Assembly (NCBI GenBank): GCA_003508835.1
Contig: PUFA01000082.1
Coordinates: forward strand, 310,001 to 374,000
DNA: 64,000 nt
DNA from: Eonycteris spelaea
Taxonomy: Eukaryota; Chordata; Mammalia; Chiroptera; Pteropodidae
Direction of reading: 5' to 3'
This document shows, in pieces, positions 22,104-31,575 of this stretch. The notes below the pieces were generated by a model. The model was not told the origin of the DNA, did not search any database, and saw nothing but the letters and a program-made list of their open reading frames with translations. Positions within the stretch are counted from its first letter, which is position 1. Each line of letters starts with the position of its first letter. A program made the position numbers and the translations under genes.

Positions 22104-22582
22104 TGAGCAGAATGATGTCCCTCCCCACCCCGAACACCTGGAACCTGTGACTAGGTTACCTGGTGTGCCAAAGGGGCCTTTCTGGATGTGCAGTTTATCC
22201 TGGATTATTGGGGGGGGGGGGCGGGGCGCGGGGCGGACAATCTGTTCACATGAGGCCTCAAAGCAGAAACCTGCCTTTCTCATTTGTGGTCCGAGACGTG
22301 ATGATGAAAGAAGCAAGAGAGAGGCAACCCTCTGAGACGGACTCAGCCCGACTGGCCACCGCTGGCTTTGCAGATGGAGGAAGGCGCCTCGTGCTAAGGA
22401 ACGCAGATGACATCTAGACGCTAGAAAAGGCAAGGAAACAGGTTCTCCCCGAAAGCCCGCAGAAAGGAAGGCAACCCAGCTGACACCTTGATCTTAGCCC
22501 AGCAAGACAACTAGAGAACTTGTGTTAGTAAAGCTACTGACTTTGTGGTAAATTGTTACAGCGACAGTAGAAAACTAAGACA
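22104..22582 (+). mobile_element. LTR, ERVL-MaLR-like
   Basis: This plus-strand LTR has 'gatgtccctccccaccccga', 'cacctggaacctgtgactag', 'cagtttatcctggattattg', 'gctggctttgcagatggagg', 'gacaccttgatcttagccca' and the tail 'aattgttacagcgacagtag' then 'aaaactaagaca'. This is the same LTR group as at 93-598, but in the opposite orientation. It has lost several segments. It contains an unusually long G run. Confidence 0.85.
22210..22236 (+). repeat. G-rich run, G-quadruplex potential
   Basis: Twelve consecutive G bases are followed by GGGG and further G runs separated by C or CGC. It lies inside the LTR where related copies carry a non-G-run sequence, so it is a local expansion. It meets the usual four-run rule for a G-quadruplex. 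Confidence 0.85.
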
Positions 22583-23104
22583 GTCACAGAAGGAAAGAAA
22601 GAATGAGGAACTCTTGCAGACGAAAGGAAACCGAAGAGGTATGACAGGTACATGTGCAATCCCGAATTGCACCCCGGGCCAAAAATAGCATATCACTTGG
22701 GCAATTGGCAACTCTGAGTGAGATAATAATGTATCGATGTTAATTTTCTGATGTGGGTCATTGTGCTGGTGGTAAAAGAGAATGATCTTGTTTTAGAAGT
22801 ATGTACAGATAAAGGGGCATCATATCTGCAACTGTTTCAGAAAAAAATATGTGTATGACATATATACACGTATGTATGTACAGAGAGGGACATGTGGTAC
22901 CAAGTTAGCATTTAGTGGCTGTGTTGTAAAGAACATGCAGAAATCATACCACTACTGAAACTTTATTAAATGTTTACAATTTTCCAAAGTAAGAAATTTG
23001 AAATATTAAGAGTGAAAAATCTGGCGCTCAGCAGATTTTCAGGGCATCTGGACTTTTGTTCTTCCTCGGTCTGGCCTTGGCGCCCTTCTTATTTGTGGTC
23101 GATC
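22583..23104. other. Unassigned stretch
   Basis: No repeat family or coding signal is recognised. A short alternating (AT/GT) patch occurs near 22850-22880. Confidence 0.4.
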
Positions 23105-23345
23105 GAGCGCAATGATGAGGCGCACAGACCCTTGACCCAGACTGGGTTTGAATCCAGCTTTCACTCACTAGGTGTGTGACTTTGGACAAGGCACTTAGCC
23201 GCTCTGGCCTTGAGTTGTCTCATCCATAAAAAGGGGCTAATATCTACACTAAGGTTGTGAGGCTTACATGAACTTATGTATGTAAAGTCCATAGAACAGT
23301 CTGAGGCACGTAATAAGCTCTACATAAACTGAGCTGCTACATAGT
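23105..23345 (+). repeat. MIR, near full length
   Basis: The MIR order is complete: 'cagactgggtttgaatccag', 'gtgtgtgactttggacaagg', 'cacttagccgctctggcctt', 'gttgtctcatccataaaaag', 'aaggttgtgaggcttacatg' and 'gaacagtctgaggcacgtaa', then 'taagctctacataaac'. This is one of the better preserved old SINEs here. Confidence 0.92.
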
Positions 23346-23734
23346 GGGGTCTGGGAGGGCATCCGAAAGACCTATGTTCAAAGAATCATCTGCAGATTTC
23401 TCCAGCCTGCAGCTGGGCTTCTACACTTAGAGATTATCATTTTAGCTTAGGGTTTATTTGTCACCTAAATTCACTGTGTCTTAGTCATCTTTTAGAGACT
23501 GGTATGTAAATAGACCTGCCAGAGCTTTTACTAAGAGCAGATCCCTATGATAACAGACAGAAAGACAGCCCAAAGAGACCCATCCTAAGGAGAATGGCTC
23601 CCTTCGAGTTTGGAAAATAACACTGAAAAGGTAAATCCCAAGATAAAAGATAAAGTGATTGCTACAAATCAATTGGGTTGTATTATCTGAGGGCGAAACA
23701 CTCAGAGAAGAGCACAAACAAAGGAACCAGAGTC

Positions 23735-23827
23735 AGACTGACACGGACTTCTCAACTGTAGCATTGAATTCAAGAATGTAATGGACCAGCACTTTTAAAG
23801 TACTGAAAGAAAAGACTCTGAACCTCT
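23735..23827 (+). mobile_element. L1/HAL1 fragment, left of Tigger
   Basis: 'actgacacggacttctcaac' followed by 'ttaaagtactgaaagaaaag' resembles the HAL1 ORF1 C-terminal region ('gacagctgacttctca … aaagtgctgaaagaaaat'). It breaks at the TA target of the Tigger element. The 23346-23734 interval to the left is unassigned. Confidence 0.6.
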
Positions 23828-23829
23828 TA

Positions 23830-24093
23830 CAGTTGACCCTTGAACAATATGGGGTGAGGGGTGGCAACCCCGGCACAGTGGAAAATTCTCATTTAACTTT
23901 GGACTCCCCCCAAAACTTAACTACTGATAGCCTACTGTTGACCTAAAGCCTTACCGATAACATAATTGATTAACAGATATTTTACACTGTATCATTATAA
24001 TAAAGTAAGGTAGAAAAAATGTTAAGAGGGGAATAAAATCCACATCTAACTGGACCCACACCGTTTAAACCCATGTTGTTCAAGAGTCAACTG
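23830..24093. mobile_element. Tigger-like (pogo/TcMar) MITE
   Basis: This 264-bp element is bounded by inverted repeats: cagttgacccttgaacaa at the left and its complement (…ttgttcaagagtcaactg) at the right, 21 of 23 bases matching. TA dinucleotides flank it at 23828-23829 and 24094-24095, the target duplication of the Tc1/mariner/pogo superfamily. Internal text ('ctactgatagcctactgttg', 'ccttaccgataacat') fits an internally deleted Tigger-type element. No transposase is present. Confidence 0.9.
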
Positions 24094-24095
24094 TA

Positions 24096-24590
24096 TATTA
24101 TATTTATCTGAATTGCTAGTCAATGTAAAGGTACAATAAAAGTATTCTTAGAAATAAACCACTTCAAAGATTTGACAGAAAAATCCATATTGAAAACATT
24201 TTTGGAGAAAGAACTCAAATATTAAAAGAAATAAGACCAAGAGAGGCTGTGAAAAGTATGGAGAGGAAAGATAACCAAAGTTTACTGTCGTCTTAAATTA
24301 TTTTTAATTAAAGTCTTGGCTAAATGAAAAAAAAAAAAGTATATCCATAACAAAAATTGAAAATCCTAGCCAGTATTTTCATAAGCAGCCTTTTAGAACA
24401 AGAATATAAAAGTTGATTGGTTTAAAAACCAATGTGGATGAATAAACAGAAGTATGATCTTAAGTTAAAGGCAAAGAGCAGAAGAACAAAAATAGAGTGT
24501 AAAATTAAAGAGTAGAAGAAATTTCAATCCATCCAATGAAAATAAGAGAAAAACATAGGAAAACAAAATTTTGGTTTGTGGATGAAAAAA
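24096..24590 (+). mobile_element. Probable L1/HAL1 continuation, right of Tigger
   Basis: AT-rich sequence directly follows the Tigger insertion. It looks like decayed HAL1/L1 ('ttggagaaagaactcaaata', 'taaaagaaataagacc') but lacks strong landmarks. The position argues that it is the rest of the element at 23735-23827. Confidence 0.4.
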
Positions 24591-24599
24591 AGTTTTATG

Positions 24600-24982
24600 G
24601 AAAGTTACCGCCCAAGGTGATTTGATCCTAAATTCCTAGCTGGGCGGGTCATGGTGGGTGGTCACACCCCAGACAGATAACTTTTTTCCTAAAAGGCTTA
24701 TCTTCGCCTCAAGCCCTGCCCATGTTTCTGAGCTTCTCAGTTAACACCCCTTTCAGACCCCTCCTTCTAAAGCCTGACCACCCTCCAGAAAGCACATATT
24801 CTTTGTTCCCACCTCCACGTTATCTTCCTTACGTCCCTCCTCAACTTCAAATGCATAAAAGAAACTGCAAATCTGTTATTCTCTGTAGCATTTGCTATCT
24901 TGCTCCCCAGTGTTTCATCAGTTTGGCTCAAATAAACCCTTATAAAAATTCTCTACAGGTTTGGACACTTCTTACATCAACA
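24600..24982 (+). mobile_element. Possible retroviral LTR remnant
   Basis: The right half has LTR-like order: 'tgctccccagtgtttcatca', the poly(A) signal AATAAA at 24931-24936, 'ttctctacaggtttggacac' and a CA end at 24981-24982. The left border is unclear. No internal retroviral sequence is attached. It could instead be some other polyadenylation-signal-bearing repeat. Confidence 0.35.
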
Positions 24983-25297
24983 GGTCCATCTGTTCTAATA
25001 ATTCTACTTTAGATGATTAGACGTGGGCCAGTTTTGGGGGGTGTTCTATTCCTCAGGCATCTAGTCATTTTGAGTTCTGAATCCACGTTTCCTGAACATA
25101 GCGACTACTTAGTGGGGTGATCTATGGGGATGGGGCGGGGAGTGGTAGTGGCCAAAAGCAGACCCCCCTCTGAGAAGGAGACACAGGAGAAAGCCCCAGG
25201 CACCTGTTTCCTGCTACTCCCTGGGCAAAGCTTCAAGTCCAGACCACTGTAAACTTCAGGAGGAGGCAGCCTGGGGAGAAGTCACCTTCCACACCCT
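24983..25297. other. Unassigned stretch
   Basis: No repeat or gene is recognised. Confidence 0.4.
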
Positions 25298-25445
25298 TAG
25301 GATCACCTGGGGTTTTTTTTTTAAATCCTGAAGCTTTGGTCCCACACCCAGCAATTCTAATTGGTTCACTGACCTGGGGCGAGGGCTGGGAGATGTTTCT
25401 TAAACTCCCTGTGATTCTAAATTGTAGCCAGGATTGAAAGGCATC
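25298..25445. mobile_element. MER5-type hAT MITE
   Basis: 'cttaggatcacctggggttt', 'cccacacccagcaattctaa' and the mirrored right half ending 'aaactccctgtgattctaaa' with 'ttgtagccagg' follow the MER5 layout. It is partly decayed. Confidence 0.65.
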
Positions 25446-26879
25446 CTCCTGGTATGATTCACTAGTCCCGAAGGGGTGGGGAAGTATGCGTCCCAAAGGG
25501 AATGCCGAGGTCTCTCCACACAGAAGCTCATCAGGTGCTCACTGGGCAAAGGTCAGGCCCTGCTCTGCTGACACCTGGATCTATTGTCTGGACTTATTTT
25601 CAGTTAAGGGACTGACAGTCATTGTCCCAAAGTCGTATGCATCCTGTCCCCTCCCTGATTTGCCCAGCGAAGCCCCACTTTCGACCCCGTACACACCAAA
25701 CCTCCGCTCTAGGTTTTCTCTTGGTTTTATTTTATTTTGTTGTTTTGGTCATTGTTGTTTAGATCCTAGATTCCATGTTCTTCTCTAGTTTCTCCAGAGT
25801 TGATTTTGGAGAGCCAGTAGCCGGTAGTTTGCCTTTGGCAAAATCCCCAAATCTGAAGGCCAAGAGGTTGTCTGCTGGTATGCTTTTTTGTTTGTTTGTT
25901 TTTAAAATATAAAACCACAGGAAGGGTGAACAAGAAAATTATCCCACCAGACCAAAATCCTAATCCAAAAATCCAAATTCCAAGCTCATGGTGGGGAAAG
26001 CTGGGAACGGGTGAGATTTACACGGCAGACACCTTTAAAAGGCTCAGAATTTGGCAGCACCAGAGACATTTAGAACTGAGGAGGGAAGAAGTGACCGGAG
26101 GCCACAGGCCGGGATGATCTGAGAAACAGGGGGAGCCCTTGGTCCCCCTCCCCAGGCCTACAGACCAGCAGCAGCCCCTTGCCCATCAGATGGCACACCG
26201 GTGCCTTAGTCTGTGGATAAAAGAAAACGGCCCAGACTGGAGGTTGAGTAGCACAGTTGAGGACAGATGCACTGTATCAAACCGAGGGATTGAGTGAGCA
26301 TGCATAAACCCAGTGCTGCAAGCTGGAAGTGCCAACCCTCTTCTCCCACTCCGCCCCGAGAAATCCTAAACCAGATCTCCCATCTCCAGGCAAGAGACTA
26401 AGCAACTTTCTCTCCGAGGAGTTTAACCATCCCACAAGGAAAGATCTAGGCTCTGATTCCAGGTGCCCTGACAAACAGCCCACCTAGGTTATCCCAAAGT
26501 GAAGTTGAAAATTGATGAGCTGTACCCAAGCAGCTTTAGAGTCCTTACTTTGAATCATGATCAGACAAGCCAGGATGACAAGCATCCAAGGAAAGTCTCC
26601 AATACAGAAGATGAAGACCAAAATAAACAGGAGGCAGCAACTTGAAGGAAGGGAACAAACAAAAGGCAGGGAGAGGAAAATATAACTAGTATCACATACC
26701 CAGAGAAATAAGAAAAGATATTGCGTCCAAGGCATAAGGGAGCTTTCTATTTTTTTTTAAAAGAAGGGAGAGGGCATTCAGACCCTCCCCCCCAAAAAAG
26801 TTCTTAGTAATTAAAATCATGGCAACAAACAATAGCTTCGAAAAGAATAAGATACTTAGAAATTTTACTTTATTTTATT
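25446..26879. other. Unassigned single-copy stretch
   Basis: No repeat family or coding region is recognised. It is of ordinary composition, with T-rich (25715-25755) and (GTTT)n (25888-25902) patches. Confidence 0.35.
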
Positions 26880-27385
26880 TTTTACAGAATACTTAGAACA
26901 CAACAGATTTGTACACTGAAATCTGTAAACTAATGACAAAATTTTAAAAAGACAGAAGGTAATGGAAAGATATCCCATGTTCATGGATTGGAAGACTTAA
27001 AATTGTTCAAATGTACGCATGAGGTAAGATGTACATCTACCCAAAATGATGTACATACCCAATACAATTTCTATTAAAACCCCAACAGTGTTTCCTTCAG
27101 AAATAAAACGCTATCCTAAAATTCATATAGCATCTCAAGGGACCCAGAATAGCCAAAACAATCTTGAGAAAGAAGAACAAAGTTGGAGGATTCGTACTTC
27201 CTAATTTCAAAACTTACTACAAATTAGAGTAATTAAAACAGTGTGGTACGGCACAATGACAAATATAGAGAACAATGGAATAGAAGAAAGCCCAGAAATA
27301 AACCATTAATGTCAGGTCAACTGATTTTCAACAAGGACGCCAAGACCATTCAATGGGGAACAGACACAAATGGGATCACGTGCTT
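26880..27385 (+). mobile_element. L1 ORF2 C-terminal fragment
   Basis: The text follows L1 ORF2 closely: 'atatcccatgttcatggatt', 'ggaagacttaaaattgt', 'cctaaaattcatatagcatc', 'gacccagaatagccaaaaca', 'atttcaaaacttactac', 'caagaccattcaatggggaa'. It is a both-ends-truncated, out-of-frame relic on the plus strand. Confidence 0.92.
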
Positions 27386-27699
27386 ACAAATCTCTGCCAA
27401 TATTGGGGCTATCCTGTGTATCATTCTTGGTTTCTGTTTCAAGATATTCCATAAACTGGAAAAAAGTGGGGTCCTCCCTTCCCCTTCCAGACAAGGGACT
27501 ACATATTTTGCATTCTGCATCTCCCTAAACTCCAAAAATGTTCAGTATGTGATAAGCTCCGGGTGTTTCTGAAAATGTGGACAGAGTATAAATAATCTCA
27601 GTCAATATGTTGAGCTAAATATACTACAGCCTCTTCACTGTAAAAGATCAATTATAATCTATTAGTTCAATAATTCCCATCCCATCAAAATTAAAAAAT
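27386..27699. other. Unassigned stretch
   Basis: After the L1 fragment, no repeat landmark is clear. Confidence 0.4.
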
Positions 27700-28180
27700 A
27701 AAGATTTTACATGACTAATGAGCTACTCTGCTGCACTGGGACATAATCTGCATTTTAAAGTGTCTCCATGCACAAGCACAGGGTAAACTGAACTTTACTG
27801 CAGTTATTGTTTCTGACTTTATGGTAATTAATGGGAATTATTCAAATTGTCTGAATCTCTATTTAAATGATTTATATAACGGACCTTCAGAGTTGCTGTT
27901 ACAATCTATCACACTGTAATGAAGTAACTTAGGTGTGTTTATTACCAATTTATAGGGAATATGGCACACTCGAAGCGATAAAACATTTTTTTTCTCCTGG
28001 TTTTCTTATAGCCCTTTCTGCGATTGGAATAAATAAGGACGCGTCTTAACGCATTTGTAGTTTGAAGCCACAGATATTTTACACGGGACGCCGGCCACTC
28101 CCTTGTTATTTACGACATTACTTCATTATAAACTGTTGTGAGGACAACCGTTGCTCACCCACGAGGTGCTGTGCAGTCAC
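27700..28180. promoter_or_regulatory. Candidate conserved enhancer block
   Basis: A repeat-free block with many homeodomain- and POU-like words: 'atggtaattaatgggaatta', 'ctatttaaatgatttatata', 'tgtttattaccaatttatag', 'tttattgc'-like words, and CpGs scattered in otherwise AT-rich DNA ('ggacgcgtcttaacgcattt', 'cacgggacgccggccac'). Retained CpGs and no simple repeats in AT-rich DNA are typical of conserved non-coding elements. Conservation itself was not tested. Confidence 0.35.
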
Positions 28181-28484
28181 TCATAAATTTTCAGGAATGA
28201 GACAGCGTGGGTGCCAAGAATGATAGAAGACTGTTTACTTTTCCCTCTTCCGACTCTCTTTAAAAGAATGTCTTAGGAAACTGAGGTTTGGGAGCAGCGT
28301 GAGAAAAGGGAGGTAATCCAAGTGAGCACGTGGGTGCCTGAGGTGTCTGCGGACAGAGACATCGTGGCCTCTGCTTGACTGAATGGAAGAGGAACAGTAG
28401 CATAGTCACCCCATCTTCCTGTCAATACGGCAGGAAATCTGCAGTAATGGAGCAGAGTTCACGAAATACAGGCCCCTCTAGGGT
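28181..28484. other. Unassigned stretch
   Basis: No repeat or gene is recognised. Confidence 0.4.
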
Positions 28485-28575
28485 TCCGGTCAAGCCTTAT
28501 TCAAATTTGTTATTCCCTAAGTCTACCGAGTTCGGTGCCTGGCAAACGGTAGTTGCTCGATAAACAGGGAATTGG
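28485..28575 (+). repeat. L2 3' end scrap
   Basis: 'gttcggtgcctggcaaacgg' followed by 'tagttgctcgataaacag' parallels 'cagtgcctggcacatagtaggtgctcaataaat' of L2/MIR 3' ends. Confidence 0.55.
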
Positions 28576-29559
28576 AGTTACTCTACATAAAGAGTTTACG
28601 TTGGGAAATACGTATTTGAAAAATAAAATCGGTGTCCCAAGAAAAATTTCTTTGAAGGGTGCATATAATAGGGAGGTCTTTGGCAATTACGAGATATTCG
28701 TAATGAGTTGAGGTCTCGAGTATAAAACCATTTTGCATTCTTGATCTTGTAATTATCTTTCACATTTCTTAAACAAGAAGATGCATTATAAATATGCAAA
28801 CTGATGATTTTTATCTGACTCATTTTGAAAGAACACAAAGAAAATAACTTTTTTAAAGCAAAGAATACTATGTGACAATTAACAAATACAGGTATTTTAT
28901 AATTCCACAAGCTTAATGTATGAAAGTATGGATTTTTCTAGATTATATGGAAGTGCTTTGTACTAATAGTTCTATTTTTTGTGCATTTGAAATGTTTATA
29001 ATAAATAATGTTTTAAGTTAGAAAGATAGAGTTTTACTAGTTGGCCTTGTTACGCAGATTCACCTAGATGTGTAAGACCCCTGAAGCCTTTTTTTCTTCC
29101 CATGGAAGCATTAAATTTCTTACAATTTATCTTTCTCTTTGGATTCATTTGTTTTCTTTCATCCCAAGTATTTTACAAGTTTATCAAGACTATAAATTTA
29201 AACTCTTTTTATATTGCTATATCTGAAAATACCTTTTTTTCTTACACATTGTTTTAGAAATAATTTACAAACAAGACTCATTTTTATTTATATCCATCTA
29301 TTGTTGATGTAATTGCTTAATTCATGTTCTATAGTTGTTTCGTGAAGATTGTAAATGTATTTTAAAGTAATTTTCAGATTTCTCTATTATTTATAGTTTC
29401 TCAGGTATGAGCTCTTCTGATTTTATTTGAGAATTCGTGCTGCACAGGAGTGACCTAACAGCCATTCCCTCCCCACTTCTTTGCAGATGACACCCAGTTT
29501 TATCTTGAATAACAATGTGTCCAGTCAATAGATCTGATTGACCTAAGTCCAATTTTCCC
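28576..29559. other. Unassigned AT-rich stretch
   Basis: AT-rich sequence with no repeat landmark and no coding signal. Confidence 0.35.
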
Positions 29560-29880
29560 TTTGTCGGAAATTTCATTTCCCAGCCTCCCTTAGAGCCAAT
29601 GGAGGTCATGTGACCCAGTTCTGCCTAACAAGATATATGCAGACTCTGCTTGGGAGCTTCTGGGAGGCAGGAATTGTGATATCTAGAGCTGCGGCAACCA
29701 TCTCACAATCATAAAGCGACAAACTCAGCAGGAAGGAGAAAGGGAGAGCCTGGATCCTTCCTGGCACTGCTGAGCTGCTAGACCAACCTGAGTCAGCCTG
29801 CCTCCAGTTACTATTGAGATAGGAAATGTCTGTGTGGTTTAGGACACAATTACTTACTGCTAAAACCAGTCCAAACTGGT
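29560..29880 (+). mobile_element. Ancient interspersed repeat, LTR-like, family unresolved
   Basis: 'tcccagcctcccttagagcc', 'aatggaggtcatgtgaccca', 'gttctgcctaacaagatata', 'ggagcttctgggaggcagga' and 'agctgcggcaaccatctcac', then 'cataaagcgacaaactcag', follow the order of an old mammalian dispersed repeat I know by text but not by name. The 3' part resembles an LTR tail. Confidence 0.45.
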
Positions 29881-30559
29881 CGAGGATGCTTTTCTCTCCC
29901 GTCCGTGATTGATGGTGGAATTCCCCGGCTAGCTCCTAAGAGAGCTGCAGCTCAGAAGCACAGCTTTACCCTGCTAGGTCTTCACGGTTCCTGACCCCAA
30001 GCCAGGACACAACTTGGTCAGCCTCCCAGTCACACAGCTGCTTGCTGCCTCCCTGTGCCACAAGTGGGCAGCTTGTTAGCTGCTGAAGCTCCAGATAGGT
30101 TTTGTTAGAATTTTCTCAGCCTCTGGTCACAGGTGTGGAAACACTCCCAGCACTGTCTTCACGACAGAAACCTCTAGCAAGACTCATTACTCACTAATTT
30201 CCGTCCCCCTCCCGCTTTGAAATCTTCCATCCCAATTCACCTCCTTCATGCCCCACCTCCCCCCCCCCTCCCGCACAGGCCTCCACCTCAGCCAACCGCA
30301 CTGCTCTGGGACTCTGCTCCCCGCTGGTCCTGGGAGGTTTGCCTCCTCGCCAGAAGCACAGATATGCAGTTCTTTTGTTTATAAGGGGTCCCTAATCCTA
30401 TGCATGAGGAAAACAAGTTTCCGCATCTACTCAATTTGACATCTTACCTGAAGTCCATTGCTTTTTAACTGTTCTATTGCTGTCTTTGGGACTCTAACAA
30501 AGAGGCTTGCTCTTGTAAAACTTTAGAAATGCAAAAAAAAAAAAAAAGAATAAAAACCA
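29881..30559. other. Unassigned stretch with C-run and poly-A run
   Basis: Single-copy-looking; includes a C-rich run (cccacctcccccccccctcc) near 30254 and an A15 run near 30533-30547. No gene is recognised. Confidence 0.35.
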
Positions 30560-31170
30560 ACATTAACCCACCACACATTTAACATTTGATTCGTTTTTTT
30601 CTAGTCTTTTTTCTATGCATACTTATAAACATGAACATGTTGTTTTATAAGATTATGGGACTTAATGTAATACACAGGGTTATAACTTGCCTTTTTCATT
30701 TAATAAATTATGAAAATTTTCCCATGTCTTTACATATGTAGTGTTTATACAATATTTAAATATATATTTATAAAATACATAAAATAAGTAATATTCCATT
30801 GTATGTTTCTAATATTATACATACCAAAGTCATCTACCATAATTTCCCTACTCTCCTATTATGAATATTTTGTTGTTTTTAATTGGTACCTACTATACAT
30901 AATGTTACGTCATAAATATTTCAATATTTCCTTAGGATAAAGTCCTAGAAGTAGGATTACTGAGACAAAAGATATGAACATTTTTAAATATATATACATA
31001 TTGCCAAGCACTCTCCCAACAAATGTTCATCCTCTCAAACTGAGTGTGATACTCTTTTAAACTTGCCAATTTGATAGATAAAAAATGTCTCAGTGTTCTT
31101 TTAATTTACATTTCTTTGATACTCAAAAGTTTGAACATTTTTCATATGTTAATTAGCCATTTGTCTTTAC
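30560..31170 (-). mobile_element. L1 3' region, antisense
   Basis: Read on the plus strand this is the complement of L1 ORF2 3' text: 'taatattccattgtatgttt', 'tttccttaggataaagtcct', 'agaagtaggattactgagac', 'tacatattgccaagcactct', 'tttgaacatttttcatatgt' and 'taattagccatttgtctt'. These match known antisense L1M landmarks such as 'cctagaagtggaattgctgggtc'. It is AT-rich and decayed. Confidence 0.82.
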
Positions 31171-31435
31171 TTCCACTGCATTTTAAATAAGAACGTATTT
31201 CCTTACAACTTTGCAAAAACAGTTATTTCATAAATCAAATCAAAATACCTGATTATGCACAGGAAGTACATAAACCAGCCTCAAAAGAGCCCATGCTGAT
31301 GTCTTAGAATGGCTATCTCTCTTCTGCAAGCTGAAATGGCATCTTCATTGTACTTCAGGTCCAAATTAGAATTGGTCTCAGCCTTTAGGTAATTCATGAT
31401 CAAGAGTGTAGGAGTGGAGAGGACGTGCACATAAA
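31171..31435. other. Unassigned stretch
   Basis: No repeat or gene is recognised. Confidence 0.4.
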
Positions 31436-31575
31436 CACAAGTGGACAAATTATGCACACATATATATAAGGAGATATCGATATTTATGTTGATATAGATA
31501 TATGTATACTTATTATATAATACAGATATATGTATACTTATTATATATGTGTATATTTATATATAATTTACCACA
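31436..31575. repeat. AT-rich microsatellite with 28-bp tandem unit
   Basis: A (TA/TATG)-rich patch. Inside it a 28-base unit starting agatatatgtatacttatta at 31496 repeats at 31524. Confidence 0.85.
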
